A stretch of 9,826 nucleotides of DNA from an uncultured Jannaschia sp. (lineage in GTDB: Bacteria > Pseudomonadota > Alphaproteobacteria > Rhodobacterales > Rhodobacteraceae), in assembly GCA_937916365.1 (NCBI GenBank), contig CALFSY010000018.1, forward strand, positions 1 to 9,826, in the 5' to 3' direction. Within the stretch, counting starts at the first letter, position 1; every line of letters starts with the position of its first letter. This document shows, one piece after another, positions 1 through 6,980 of this stretch. Below the pieces are notes generated by a model, which worked only from the letters and a program-made list of their open reading frames with translations, was not told the origin of the DNA and did not search any database. Position numbers and translations under genes: made by a program.

Positions 1-99
1 CACATCGTTCACTTATTGCGAAGCATTGGTGATTATGTATCCTCTACGATAGAAAAAATGAAACCCCGTATGGGGCAGGGGATAGAGGCCGTGAAATGA
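1..99 (+). CDS. C-terminal end of an unrecognised gene (5' end outside window)
   Basis: Reading frame 1 is open from the first base to a TGA at 97-99 and gives about 32 residues ending in MGQGIEAVK. The stop overlaps the ATG of the next gene in an ATGA arrangement, which is typical of translationally coupled operon genes and is the main reason to believe it is coding. The tail is basic and helical-looking, with no motif I recognise; it does not resemble the usual C-terminus of UreA or UreB. In Rhodobacterales urease clusters, small unknown genes are often interleaved with ureA, ureB and ureC, so this may be one of them (inference). A non-coding leader is possible, but the overlap makes coding more likely. 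Confidence 0.55.
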   Translation, partial: HIVHLLRSIGDYVSSTIEKMKPRMGQGIEAVK

Positions 100-482
100 A
101 AAGATTTGCCCACGCACAGATCGTGATATTTTGCCTTTTGGCAACATCTGTTTTGGCAGATAATTCAACAGATTGTTTTGACCTAATGACTCAGCAAGAG
201 GTAAATGCCTGCACGATTGCAGACGCAAGAATTGCCGATTCAGAGCTAAATGAAATATACCAAATTGCGATCAATCAGTGGCTGGGTGGGCGGGATACAC
301 CCCGTGGTCAGGCGCTGCTAACGGCGCAACGTGCTTGGCTAATCTATCGCGATGCCCATTGTGCGGCGGCGCGGTTAGAATTTGAGGGCGGATCCGCGCA
401 GCCGCAGGTCTTTGCATCGTGTATGGCCGGTATTACACGTGCCCGCACCGAGGCTATCCGCCGTTACGCCAGGCCCCTTTAA
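96..482 (+). CDS. Secreted LprI-like / DUF1311 protein within the urease cluster
   Basis: The 128-residue product has a signal peptide (basic MKR, hydrophobic core, probable cut after VLA near residue 21). A single DUF1311/LprI-type domain follows: TQQEVNAC near 32-39, DSELNEIYQ near 48-56, the AQRAWLIYRDAHC block at 77-89, GGS at 98-100, and a final Cys at 109 before TRARTEAIRR. Cys27, 39, 89 and 109 of the mature protein could form two disulfides. The family is named for Mycobacterium LprI, a lysozyme-inhibiting lipoprotein; this copy lacks a lipobox and is more likely soluble in the periplasm. The start has AGAGG at 84-88, seven bases upstream, and overlaps the preceding stop. It ends 15 bp before ureC, so co-transcription is likely. 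Its role next to urease is unknown, and lysozyme inhibition is only a family-level guess. Confidence 0.85.
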   Translation: MKRFAHAQIVIFCLLATSVLADNSTDCFDLMTQQEVNACTIADARIADSELNEIYQIAINQWLGGRDTPRGQALLTAQRAWLIYRDAHCAAARLEFEGGSAQPQVFASCMAGITRARTEAIRRYARPL

Positions 483-497
483 GTATCGGAGACACTT

Positions 498-2207
498 ATG
501 CCCACCATCATACCCCGCACCGATTATGCCGCCATGTATGGCCCGACCACGGGCGATCGCGTGCGATTGGCCGATACGGACCTTATTATTGAGGTTGAAC
601 ACGATCTTACAACCTATGGAGAGGAGGTAAAGTTTGGCGGTGGTAAGGTCATTCGTGACGGTATGGGACAATCACAAATCACCCGTGCGGGCGGTGCCGT
701 GGATACTGTAATCACCAATGCCCTGATCGTGGATCATACAGGGATTATCAAGGCCGATGTGGGCTTAAAAGATGGTAAAATCCATGCGATTGGCAAAGCA
801 GGCAACCCCGACACCCAACCGAACGTAGACATCATTATCGGCCCCGGGACCGAGGCAATCGCGGGGGAAGGGCGCATTTTAACCCCGGGTGGGTTTGACG
901 CCCATATCCATTTCATTTGTCCGCAGCAGATTGATGATGCGTTGCAATCTGGTCTTACCACGATGCTGGGGGGTGGCACGGGGCCGGCGCACGGCACATT
1001 GGCCACAACCTGCACACCCGGGCCCTGGCATTTGGGTCGTATGTTGCAAGCTGCCGACGCGTTTCCGATGAACCTGGCCTTTGCGGGCAAAGGCAATGCT
1101 GCGCGCCCTGAGGCGTTGGTTGAAATGGTGCAGGGTGGTGCGGCAGCGTTGAAACTGCATGAAGATTGGGGAACCACGCCTGCGGCCATTGAATGTTGCC
1201 TATCGGTGGCTGACGATATGGATGTGCAGGTGATGATTCATACCGACACGCTGAACGAAAGCGGGTTTGTGGAAAACACATTGGCCGCCATTGGCGATCG
1301 CACCATCCACGCCTTTCACACCGAAGGCGCGGGCGGCGGTCATGCCCCCGACATTATGAAGGTCGTGGGGTATCAAAACATCCTTCCATCATCGACCAAT
1401 CCGACAATGCCTTACACCGTCAATACGCTAGAAGAGCATTTGGATATGCTGATGGTGTGCCATCACCTTGATAAAACAATCCCTGAGGATGTGGCCTTTG
1501 CCGAATCGCGCATCCGCCGTGAAACCATCGCGGCCGAGGATATTTTGCACGATATGGGGGCGTTTTCGGTTATGGCGTCCGATAGCCAGGCCATGGGCCG
1601 GGTGGGTGAGGTGATCCTGCGCACATGGCAAACCGCCGATAAAATGAAAAAACAACGTGGGCGCCTGACCGATGAAATGGGGGATAATGATAATGCACGC
1701 GTGAAACGCTATATCGCCAAATATACGATCAATCCGGCCATTGTGCACGGGATTGCCGCCCACATCGGATCGGTTGAGGTGGGCAAACGCGCCGATCTGG
1801 TATTATGGACGCCTGCTTTTTTTGGGGTAAAGCCCGATATGGTTCTTTTGGGCGGCACGATTGCCATGGCGCAGATGGGTGATCCGAATGCGTCAATCCC
1901 CACACCGCAGCCGGTCTATGGGCGCCCTATGTTCGGTGCTTTTGGTGGCGCAATGACGCGATCTTCGGTCACTTTTGTAAGCCAAGCTGCCCATGATGCG
2001 GGCCTTTCCCAAACGCTTGGCTTGGCCAAGAACACGATTGCGGTGGCCCACACACGCGGGGTGACCAAGTCCGATATGATCCATAATAACGCAACGCCAA
2101 AATTAGATGTGCACCCCGAAACCTACGAAGTGCGCGCCGATGGGGAACTTTTGACATGCGAACCGGCGGCGGTTTTGCCAATGGCGCAACGTTATTTTAT
2201 GTATTGA
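498..2207 (+). CDS. ureC: Urease subunit alpha (catalytic, EC 3.5.1.5)
   Basis: This is the nickel-containing catalytic subunit that hydrolyses urea to ammonia and carbamate in the cytosol, working with UreA and UreB. The 569-residue length is normal for bacterial UreC. Active-site residues are all present with a constant +2 offset from Klebsiella numbering: His136 and His138 (HIH), the carbamylated Lys219 and His221 (ALKLHEDWG), His248, His274, the mobile-flap Cys321-His322-His323 (MVCHH) and Asp362. The N-terminal YGPTTGDRVRLADTDL and C-terminal QRYFMY are also typical. GGAG at 488-491 sits six bases before the ATG and fixes the start. No truncation or missing residue is seen, so the enzyme should be functional if nickel loading works. 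The gene lies downstream of the LprI-like gene and upstream of a secreted unknown, ureE and ureF. Confidence 0.98.
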   Translation: MPTIIPRTDYAAMYGPTTGDRVRLADTDLIIEVEHDLTTYGEEVKFGGGKVIRDGMGQSQITRAGGAVDTVITNALIVDHTGIIKADVGLKDGKIHAIGKAGNPDTQPNVDIIIGPGTEAIAGEGRILTPGGFDAHIHFICPQQIDDALQSGLTTMLGGGTGPAHGTLATTCTPGPWHLGRMLQAADAFPMNLAFAGKGNAARPEALVEMVQGGAAALKLHEDWGTTPAAIECCLSVADDMDVQVMIHTDTLNESGFVENTLAAIGDRTIHAFHTEGAGGGHAPDIMKVVGYQNILPSSTNPTMPYTVNTLEEHLDMLMVCHHLDKTIPEDVAFAESRIRRETIAAEDILHDMGAFSVMASDSQAMGRVGEVILRTWQTADKMKKQRGRLTDEMGDNDNARVKRYIAKYTINPAIVHGIAAHIGSVEVGKRADLVLWTPAFFGVKPDMVLLGGTIAMAQMGDPNASIPTPQPVYGRPMFGAFGGAMTRSSVTFVSQAAHDAGLSQTLGLAKNTIAVAHTRGVTKSDMIHNNATPKLDVHPETYEVRADGELLTCEPAAVLPMAQRYFMY

Positions 2208-2233
2208 AAGGTGATGCGATATATTCCTACGTT

Positions 2234-2260
2234 AAAATAATGAACCGAAAATTATTTTTT
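2234..2260 (+). terminator. AT-only hairpin with T-tract after ureC (weak terminator candidate)
   Basis: AAAATAAT (2234-2241) and ATTATTTT (2251-2258) are perfect 8-bp inverted repeats around a 9-base loop, and the 3' arm runs into six consecutive T's (2255-2260). It begins 26 bases after the ureC stop. The stem has no GC pairs, so termination would be weak and partial read-through into the following genes is likely. It may instead be a processing or stabilising element, or chance in AT-rich spacer. Confidence 0.35.
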
Positions 2261-2284
2261 ACCCCCTAAATTAAAGGTGGACAT

Positions 2285-2950
2285 ATGAAATGGCATTGCC
2301 TCCGCATGATTTTTGCCTTGATGTTATCGGCAAATATGGCCCAAGCCCAAGCGCCCGATTGCCCGTCTGTTGTGGGGGACGGTGGTGTTTATGTAACCTT
2401 TGCCGATCGTTTTGTGCAATATGAGTTGTTAGATGACGGCCTTATATCTGAACGCGAAACGTATTTCGACGATGACACAATTTATGCATATCGCAGCCAT
2501 CCAATCGGCGTATGGTTTGAAAGCTGGGAAATTTACGATGATCGTGTCATTGATGATTCCCACGAAACAGTGTCCCTAACCGGAACGCCCGCAACTTTGC
2601 CCGATCCGGCGCCTGGTGTGGTATGGAACGGGGTGGAAACCTCAACCTACAAGGATGGTTTTTCCACCACATACACCACCCAAATCGTCGTGGATCAGCC
2701 CACAACCATAACAATCGGGGCGTGTCGTTATTCTATGTTACCCATCACTGTGAATAGGGTCGACGTTGATGAACGCGAGGTTATCGTAGATGCGCTTGGG
2801 TATTTAGATACCTTAGGGATCACCATATATCTGGGATATGGCGCGGATGTGGGGGGGCCGATTGATTATGATATGCCTACGACCATTGGTGTGCGCCCCC
2901 CAAATCAATTTGTCGCACCCACGCCAAACAGCCTGGAAAACCCGAAATAA
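2285..2950 (+). CDS. Secreted protein of unknown function between ureC and ureE
   Basis: I do not recognise this 221-residue protein. It has a signal peptide with probable cleavage after AQA at residue 22. The mature part has exactly two cysteines, Cys26 and Cys147, which could make one disulfide. It is rich in Asp, Tyr, Thr and Val with alternating hydrophobic patterns, suggesting a beta-rich soluble fold, and it has a proline-rich C-terminal tail (about 204-221). There is no lipobox and no further membrane segment. AAAGGTGG at 2273-2280 lies four bases before the ATG and supports the start. It is on the same strand as ureC and ureE, with gaps of 77 and 83 bp. The position suggests, but does not prove, an envelope role linked to urea or nickel use. 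It may simply be an inserted neighbour. Confidence 0.8.
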   Translation: MKWHCLRMIFALMLSANMAQAQAPDCPSVVGDGGVYVTFADRFVQYELLDDGLISERETYFDDDTIYAYRSHPIGVWFESWEIYDDRVIDDSHETVSLTGTPATLPDPAPGVVWNGVETSTYKDGFSTTYTTQIVVDQPTTITIGACRYSMLPITVNRVDVDEREVIVDALGYLDTLGITIYLGYGADVGGPIDYDMPTTIGVRPPNQFVAPTPNSLENPK

Positions 2951-3033
2951 ACAAAAATGGCATCCTGATTATCGATGATTGCCGTTGCCCACGTATGTGC
3001 TGCATAATTTGAAATCACCTTGGGAAATATCAC

Positions 3034-3477
3034 ATGCGTCGTGCCATAATCCTACATCGTGCGGGTCACATTCCAGGCAGACCCACAGATTGTTTGCGCC
3101 TAGATTATGAGGCGCGTTTCCTGCGCCGTCGCAAGTTGATCACAACGCAAGGCGCAGAGGTTTTGATTGATTTGCCGGAAACCGTGTCGTTGCACCATGG
3201 TGATGCGCTAGAGGATGAAAATGGCGGTTTGATTATAATCGAAGCACAGCCCGAGGCATTGTTGAAGGTGACGGGAAATTTGCCGCGTCTGGCCTGGCAT
3301 ATTGGCAATCGCCATGCGCCGTGCCAAATTGCGCACGATCATCTGCTGCTTCGGGATGATCCCGTTATGGCGGATATGTTAACCCACCTTGGCGCGGACG
3401 TGACCCGCGTTTTGGCCCCTTTTACCCCCGAAAGGGGCGCATATGGTCATGGTCGCACCCATGGACACACCCATTGA
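3034..3477 (+). CDS. ureE: Urease accessory protein UreE (nickel metallochaperone)
   Basis: UreE delivers nickel to the UreC-UreD-UreF-UreG assembly complex in the cytosol. The 147-residue product has the two expected domains: an N-terminal peptide-binding domain (about 1-70, with LDYEARFLRRRKL in the middle) and a C-terminal metal-binding domain containing the GNRH motif at 91-94. His94 corresponds to the conserved interface nickel ligand (His96 in Klebsiella). The tail ends GHGRTHGHTH, with histidines at 139, 143, 145 and 147, a short version of the His-rich tails seen in many UreE proteins. The Shine-Dalgarno region before the ATG is weak (TTGGGA around 3020). The end of the gene overlaps the start of ureF by 35 bases, so the two are probably translationally coupled. 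Confidence 0.93.
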   Translation: MRRAIILHRAGHIPGRPTDCLRLDYEARFLRRRKLITTQGAEVLIDLPETVSLHHGDALEDENGGLIIIEAQPEALLKVTGNLPRLAWHIGNRHAPCQIAHDHLLLRDDPVMADMLTHLGADVTRVLAPFTPERGAYGHGRTHGHTH

Positions 3478-4114
3478 AACCGCCGATTTCCTAAAGCTGT
3501 CGCAATGGGTTTCCCCCGCTTTTCCGGTCTCGTCTTTTGCGTATTCCCATGGATTGGAGGCCGAAATCGCGGCGGGCCGCGTGGTGTGTCGCCAAACCGC
3601 GTTTGAATGGATCACCACCGTTTTAACAGTGGGTGCAGGGCGAAATGACGCAATTCTTTTATGTATTGCGCGCAACGCCCGCATACACATCGAAGACATC
3701 ATCGATACCGCCCGCGCCCTAGCCAGCAGCCAGGAACGCGCCGAAGAAACCGAAACCCAAGGCCGCGCGTTGGCGGAAATACTGGCCACATTGGGTGTGG
3801 GTGATGGTGTTGCGCGGCCTTACCCGGTGGCTTTGGGGGTGGCATGTCGTGTATTGACGACCTTACCCAATCATATCATCGTGGCCTTTTATTTGCAGGC
3901 CTTTGCCAACATGTTGGTATCAGCGTCGGTGCGATTTATACCGTTGACTCGTGGGCAGGGGCAGGGGTTGCTAACCGCGCTACATCCTACGATCACAGAG
4001 AGTGCCCATACCATTCCACACATGACACTAGACGATATTGGGAATGCAGCATTTGGCGCGGACATGGCCGCGATGGAGCACGAAACTTTAGGCGTGCGCA
4101 TTTTTCGCACATAG
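3443..4114 (+). CDS. ureF: Urease accessory protein UreF
   Basis: UreF works with UreD and the GTPase UreG to load nickel and carbon dioxide into the urease active site, gating or coupling GTP hydrolysis. The 223-residue, mostly helical product carries the family N-terminal signature AFPVSSFAYSHGLE (26-39), the GQGQGLL stretch at 171-177 and the C-terminal MEHETLGVRIFRT, matching the usual end in R-[LI]-F-R. AAAGGGG at 3431-3437 is five bases before the ATG at 3443, so I prefer this start over in-frame ATGs at 3449 and 3461. It overlaps ureE. No ureG follows: the next 139 bases hold no convincing gene, and the next gene is on the opposite strand. No strong terminator is visible after the stop; only a T6 run at 4136-4141. 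Confidence 0.93.
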   Translation: MVMVAPMDTPIETADFLKLSQWVSPAFPVSSFAYSHGLEAEIAAGRVVCRQTAFEWITTVLTVGAGRNDAILLCIARNARIHIEDIIDTARALASSQERAEETETQGRALAEILATLGVGDGVARPYPVALGVACRVLTTLPNHIIVAFYLQAFANMLVSASVRFIPLTRGQGQGLLTALHPTITESAHTIPHMTLDDIGNAAFGADMAAMEHETLGVRIFRT

Positions 4115-4253
4115 TGACGTTGCATCTATCGTAATCTTTTTTGCTATGCCTATCAAAATCTGATGATGGAAATTGGGTGAAACAGAAATGTTTTGGTTTT
4201 ATAGGCTTGTGGTTGTGGCTTTGTTACACAAAATTTTGCGCAGCGGCATGATG

Positions 4254-4814
4254 TCATGATTCCGACGGGGTCATCAAAGCATTGATAAGAGCCATAGCTT
4301 CTTCGCTCGCCCAATCGGCGTCGCCGCGCAGACGCGCAATTTCTTGTCCGTCAGGGTTCAAAAGAACTGTGATGGGCAAACCGAACACGCCCATTTGTTG
4401 TGCAATTTGTTGATTGATGTCGCGGTGTTGGGGTAGGGCAGTGATCCCTATTTCTTCAAAAAACCGCCGGATCGCTTGGGGTGGATTACGACCAGTGGCC
4501 AATGTGACAACGGCAAAATTATCCCCGCCCAAGGTGCGTTGCAATGTGTCAAGCGACGGCATTTCGTGGCGGCATGGGGCGCACCATGTGGCCCAGAAAT
4601 TTAATAAGACATACTGTCCATGATAATCGGCCAACCGCCCCTCTGCACCATCGCCACGCACAAATGGTATATCTGATGCCGCCACGGGTGTTGTATGTAT
4701 GGCCATTGCACGCATATCACCGGTCAGATATGCGTCGATTTCTTGTGCCGATACGGCATTTGCGCCGCTTCCCAGCACAATATAAAGGGCAAGGTGATAA
4801 AACCTACAGATCAT
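4254..4814 (-). CDS. TlpA-like periplasmic thioredoxin / disulfide reductase
   Basis: The 186-residue product is a thioredoxin-fold protein of the TlpA/ResA type, exported by an N-terminal signal (hydrophobic 7-20, probable cut after VSA at 23). The redox motif WCAPC is at 77-81 in the context LLNFWATWCAPCRHEMP, and the cis-proline is Pro147 in FGLPITVLLNPDG. Such proteins reduce disulfides outside the cytoplasm, often for cytochrome c or copper-centre assembly; the exact partner cannot be read here. GGAGG (minus strand, 4821-4825), followed by AAACTTT-type spacing to the ATG at 4814, is a strong ribosome site. It is divergent from argH with 28 bp between starts and converges with ureF. The role in maturation is inferred from the family. 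Confidence 0.9.
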   Translation of the reverse strand: MICRFYHLALYIVLGSGANAVSAQEIDAYLTGDMRAMAIHTTPVAASDIPFVRGDGAEGRLADYHGQYVLLNFWATWCAPCRHEMPSLDTLQRTLGGDNFAVVTLATGRNPPQAIRRFFEEIGITALPQHRDINQQIAQQMGVFGLPITVLLNPDGQEIARLRGDADWASEEAMALINALMTPSES

Positions 4815-4842
4815 TTCAAACCTCCTTCAAAGGTCAAACACC
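4815..4842. promoter_or_regulatory. 28-bp divergent gap between tlpA-like gene and argH holding both ribosome sites
   Basis: On the minus strand AGGAGG (complement of 4821-4826) lies six bases before the thioredoxin start. On the plus strand AAAGG (4829-4833) lies nine bases before the argH start. The two sites are only two bases apart. There is no room for a promoter, so each gene's promoter must sit within or beyond the other's coding region, and the two transcripts should overlap at their 5' ends. Confidence 0.7.
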
Positions 4843-6252
4843 ATGACAAACCATGCGCCCAAAACCCAACAAGACGCCAACATGATGTGGGGCGGGCGCT
4901 TTGACACAGGCCCCGATACAATGATGGCCGCGATCAATGCCTCTATTTCTTTTGACAAACGGCTTGCCAAAGAAGACATAGAAGGCTCTCGCGCCCACGC
5001 TGTGATGCTGGCCCACCAAACAATCATTACCGATAGTGATGCTTTGGCAATACAGGAAGGGTTGCTCACGGTCTTGTCAGAGATTGAAAGCGGCGATTTT
5101 CCATTTTCCACAGAATTAGAAGACATTCATATGAATGTTGAGGCACGATTGCACGATCTGATTGGTCCGGCCGCCGGTCGTTTGCATACGGCACGATCCC
5201 GCAATGATCAGGTTGCGACCGATTTCAAATTGTGGGTGCGAAACCAGATTGACACAACGATCAAGGCGATTGAGGGGCTTATGCGGGCCTTTTTGGCGCA
5301 GGCAGAGTTGGGTGCGGATTGGGTGATGCCGGGCTTTACCCATCTGCAAACGGCGCAACCGGTCACGTGGGGTCATCACATGATGGCCTATGTTGAAATG
5401 TTGGCACGTGATCGGTCACGTTTCATCGACGCACGTGCGCGGTTGAATGAATGTCCCTTGGGGGCGGCGGCCTTGGCGGGCACCGGTTTTCCCATAGACC
5501 GTGCGATGACGGCCCATAGCTTAGGTTTTGACCGCCCCGCGGCCAATTCGCTTGATGCCGTGTCAGACCGGGATTTTGCATTGGAATTTCTATCAACGGC
5601 GGCGATTTGCGCCGTGCACCTTAGCCGTTTTGCCGAAGAATTGGTGATTTGGTCGTCCGCCCAATTTCGGTTTGTGACCCTGGCCGACGGGTTTTCAACC
5701 GGGTCTTCCATTATGCCGCAAAAGAAAAATCCCGATGCTGCGGAACTGATCCGTGCGAAAATTGGGCGTATTATTGGCGCAAATGTTGCATTATTAACGG
5801 TAATGAAGGGCCTGCCGTTAGCCTATTCCAAGGACATGCAGGAAGATAAGGAACAAGTTTTTGACGCCGCCGATAATCTGTTGCTAGCGTTAACTGTAAT
5901 GGAGGGTCAGGTGCATCACCTGACAGCCAATAAAGAGGTGTTGGAATCCGCCGCCGATGCCGGATATGCAACCGCAACCGATTTAGCCGATTGGTTGGTG
6001 CGTAATTTGGGTTTGCCGTTTCGGCAATCACACCATATCACAGGGGCGATTGTAAAATTGGCCGAAACACGCGGCTGCAGTTTGGCGGATTTGTCGTTGT
6101 TAGACATGCAGTCGATTCATGCCCACATTACCGTAGATGTGTTTAATGTTTTGGGCGCGCATAAATCAGTATCGTCGCGCACATCGTATGGGGGAACCGC
6201 ACCGTCACAAGTGCGCGACCAAATTGCCCGTTGGCGGAAAGTTTTACCATGA
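4843..6252 (+). CDS. argH: Argininosuccinate lyase (EC 4.3.2.1)
   Basis: ArgH cleaves argininosuccinate to arginine and fumarate, the last step of arginine synthesis, as a cytosolic homotetramer. The 469-residue length is normal. Superfamily motifs are in order: WGGRF at 16-20, TARSRNDQVATD at 116-127, GFTHLQTAQP at 164-173 (with the conserved catalytic-region His167), and the fumarase/aspartase signature GSSIMPQKKNP at 287-297 containing the catalytic serine loop. LAYSKDMQEDKE follows further on, as expected. No key residue appears missing. AAAGG lies nine bases before the ATG. The TGA stop overlaps the ATG of a short lipoprotein gene, implying coupled translation. In related bacteria the usual sequence is argH, small lipoprotein, lysA; here greA follows instead. 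Confidence 0.98.
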   Translation: MTNHAPKTQQDANMMWGGRFDTGPDTMMAAINASISFDKRLAKEDIEGSRAHAVMLAHQTIITDSDALAIQEGLLTVLSEIESGDFPFSTELEDIHMNVEARLHDLIGPAAGRLHTARSRNDQVATDFKLWVRNQIDTTIKAIEGLMRAFLAQAELGADWVMPGFTHLQTAQPVTWGHHMMAYVEMLARDRSRFIDARARLNECPLGAAALAGTGFPIDRAMTAHSLGFDRPAANSLDAVSDRDFALEFLSTAAICAVHLSRFAEELVIWSSAQFRFVTLADGFSTGSSIMPQKKNPDAAELIRAKIGRIIGANVALLTVMKGLPLAYSKDMQEDKEQVFDAADNLLLALTVMEGQVHHLTANKEVLESAADAGYATATDLADWLVRNLGLPFRQSHHITGAIVKLAETRGCSLADLSLLDMQSIHAHITVDVFNVLGAHKSVSSRTSYGGTAPSQVRDQIARWRKVLP

Positions 6253-6407
6253 TCCGATATGTATGGATGACTGCGACTATACTACTTCTTGCTGCTTGCG
6301 GTGTGGATGGCGCCCCCGAACGCCCCGAACCCCGCCGCCCCATGCCAGAGGTAGCCGTGCACAATGATAGCGAGCGCACGATTGCAGATACTACGCAACC
6401 CCATTGA
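6249..6407 (+). CDS. Short lipoprotein downstream of argH (LptM/YifL-like)
   Basis: This 52-codon gene starts at the ATGA overlap with the argH stop. Its product begins with a short hydrophobic signal (ATILLLAAC) ending in a lipobox with the lipidated Cys at residue 17, followed by GVDGAPERPEPRRP and a polar tail ending DTTQPH. A tiny lipoprotein with C-G-x-x-G right after the lipid anchor and a proline-rich tail resembles LptM/YifL, which in enterobacteria helps mature the LptD-LptE lipopolysaccharide translocon and sits before dapF. In Rhodobacterales I recall a similar gene between argH and lysA. The lipobox, overlap and position make coding likely; the LptM assignment is inference from shape and not from a clear sequence match. 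Confidence 0.75.
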   Translation: MIRYVWMTATILLLAACGVDGAPERPEPRRPMPEVAVHNDSERTIADTTQPH

Positions 6408-6491
6408 ACATTGAACAAAATGGGCTTAGCGTCCATTTTCCGCCACATAAAACGGGACGATTGCAAATATTAAGAGACGCGAGTTGATCCG

Positions 6492-6959
6492 ATGGAAAAA
6501 ATCCCAATGACCCCAAAAGGTTATCAATCTATTGATGACGAATTAAAACACCTGAAGTCTGCGGAACGTCCGGCGATCATTAAAGCAATCGCAGAGGCGC
6601 GCGAACACGGCGATTTATCGGAAAATGCCGAATACCATTCCGCCCGTGAAAAACAATCCTTTATCGAGGGTCGCATCAAAGAATTGGAAGGCATGTTAAG
6701 CCTAGCACAGGTGATTGATCCCAAAACATTATCTGGCGCAATAAAATTTGGTGCAACAGTGGTTATCGTTGACGAAGATGATCACAAAAAAACCTATCAG
6801 ATTGTTGGGGAGGCCGAGGCTGACATCGAAAATGGATTGCTAAATATCCAATCCCCCCTTGCGCGCGCCCTAATTGGTAAGGAAGAAGGGGACGCGGTCG
6901 AAGTCAGAACGCCTAGCGGCAGTAAAGACTATGAAATTTTGTCAATTTCATACGTGTAA
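6492..6959 (+). CDS. greA: Transcription elongation factor GreA
   Basis: GreA enters the secondary channel of RNA polymerase and stimulates cleavage of backtracked RNA. The 155-residue product is close to the usual 158. It has an N-terminal antiparallel coiled coil (about 10-75), with the tip sequence AREHGDLSENAEYHSAREKQ placing the catalytic acidic residues at Asp41 and Glu44, as in E. coli. The C-terminal FKBP-like domain contains FGATVVIVDEDD (87-98) and SPLARALIGKEEGD (121-134). The first residues, MEKIPMTPKG, align with the standard GreA N-terminus, supporting the ATG at 6492 rather than the later ATG at 6507, although the ribosome site is weak. The gene stands 84 bp after the lipoprotein gene and 131 bp before the next plus-strand gene, so it may have its own promoter. 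Confidence 0.97.
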   Translation: MEKIPMTPKGYQSIDDELKHLKSAERPAIIKAIAEAREHGDLSENAEYHSAREKQSFIEGRIKELEGMLSLAQVIDPKTLSGAIKFGATVVIVDEDDHKKTYQIVGEAEADIENGLLNIQSPLARALIGKEEGDAVEVRTPSGSKDYEILSISYV

Positions 6960-6980
6960 GATGATGATGGGGTGTAACAG

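Noticed and set aside
64..75. CCCC-GTAT-GGGG mini-hairpin before the LprI-like gene.
   Set aside because: Four base pairs inside an apparently coding frame; easily chance.
734..1189. Long antisense frames inside ureC (up to about 150 codons).
   Set aside because: They are shadows of ureC codon bias, with no plausible protein features.
3844..4134. Alternative plus-strand frame over the ureF 3' half, considered as a sign of a ureF frameshift.
   Set aside because: The main frame keeps family motifs to the C-terminal VRIFRT, so ureF is intact.
4188..4259. A 23-codon plus-strand ORF (MFWFYRLVVVALLHKILRSG...) in the ureF/thioredoxin gap, overlapping the thioredoxin stop.
   Set aside because: Too short to judge, only a weak GGGTG upstream, and hydrophobic content is expected by chance in T-rich DNA. 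It is not a ureG remnant as far as I can see.
6430..6459. Hairpin CGTCC/GGACG with an inner TTTT/AAAA block between the lipoprotein gene and greA.
   Set aside because: The stem is broken by an uneven internal loop and no T-tract follows, so a terminator cannot be supported.
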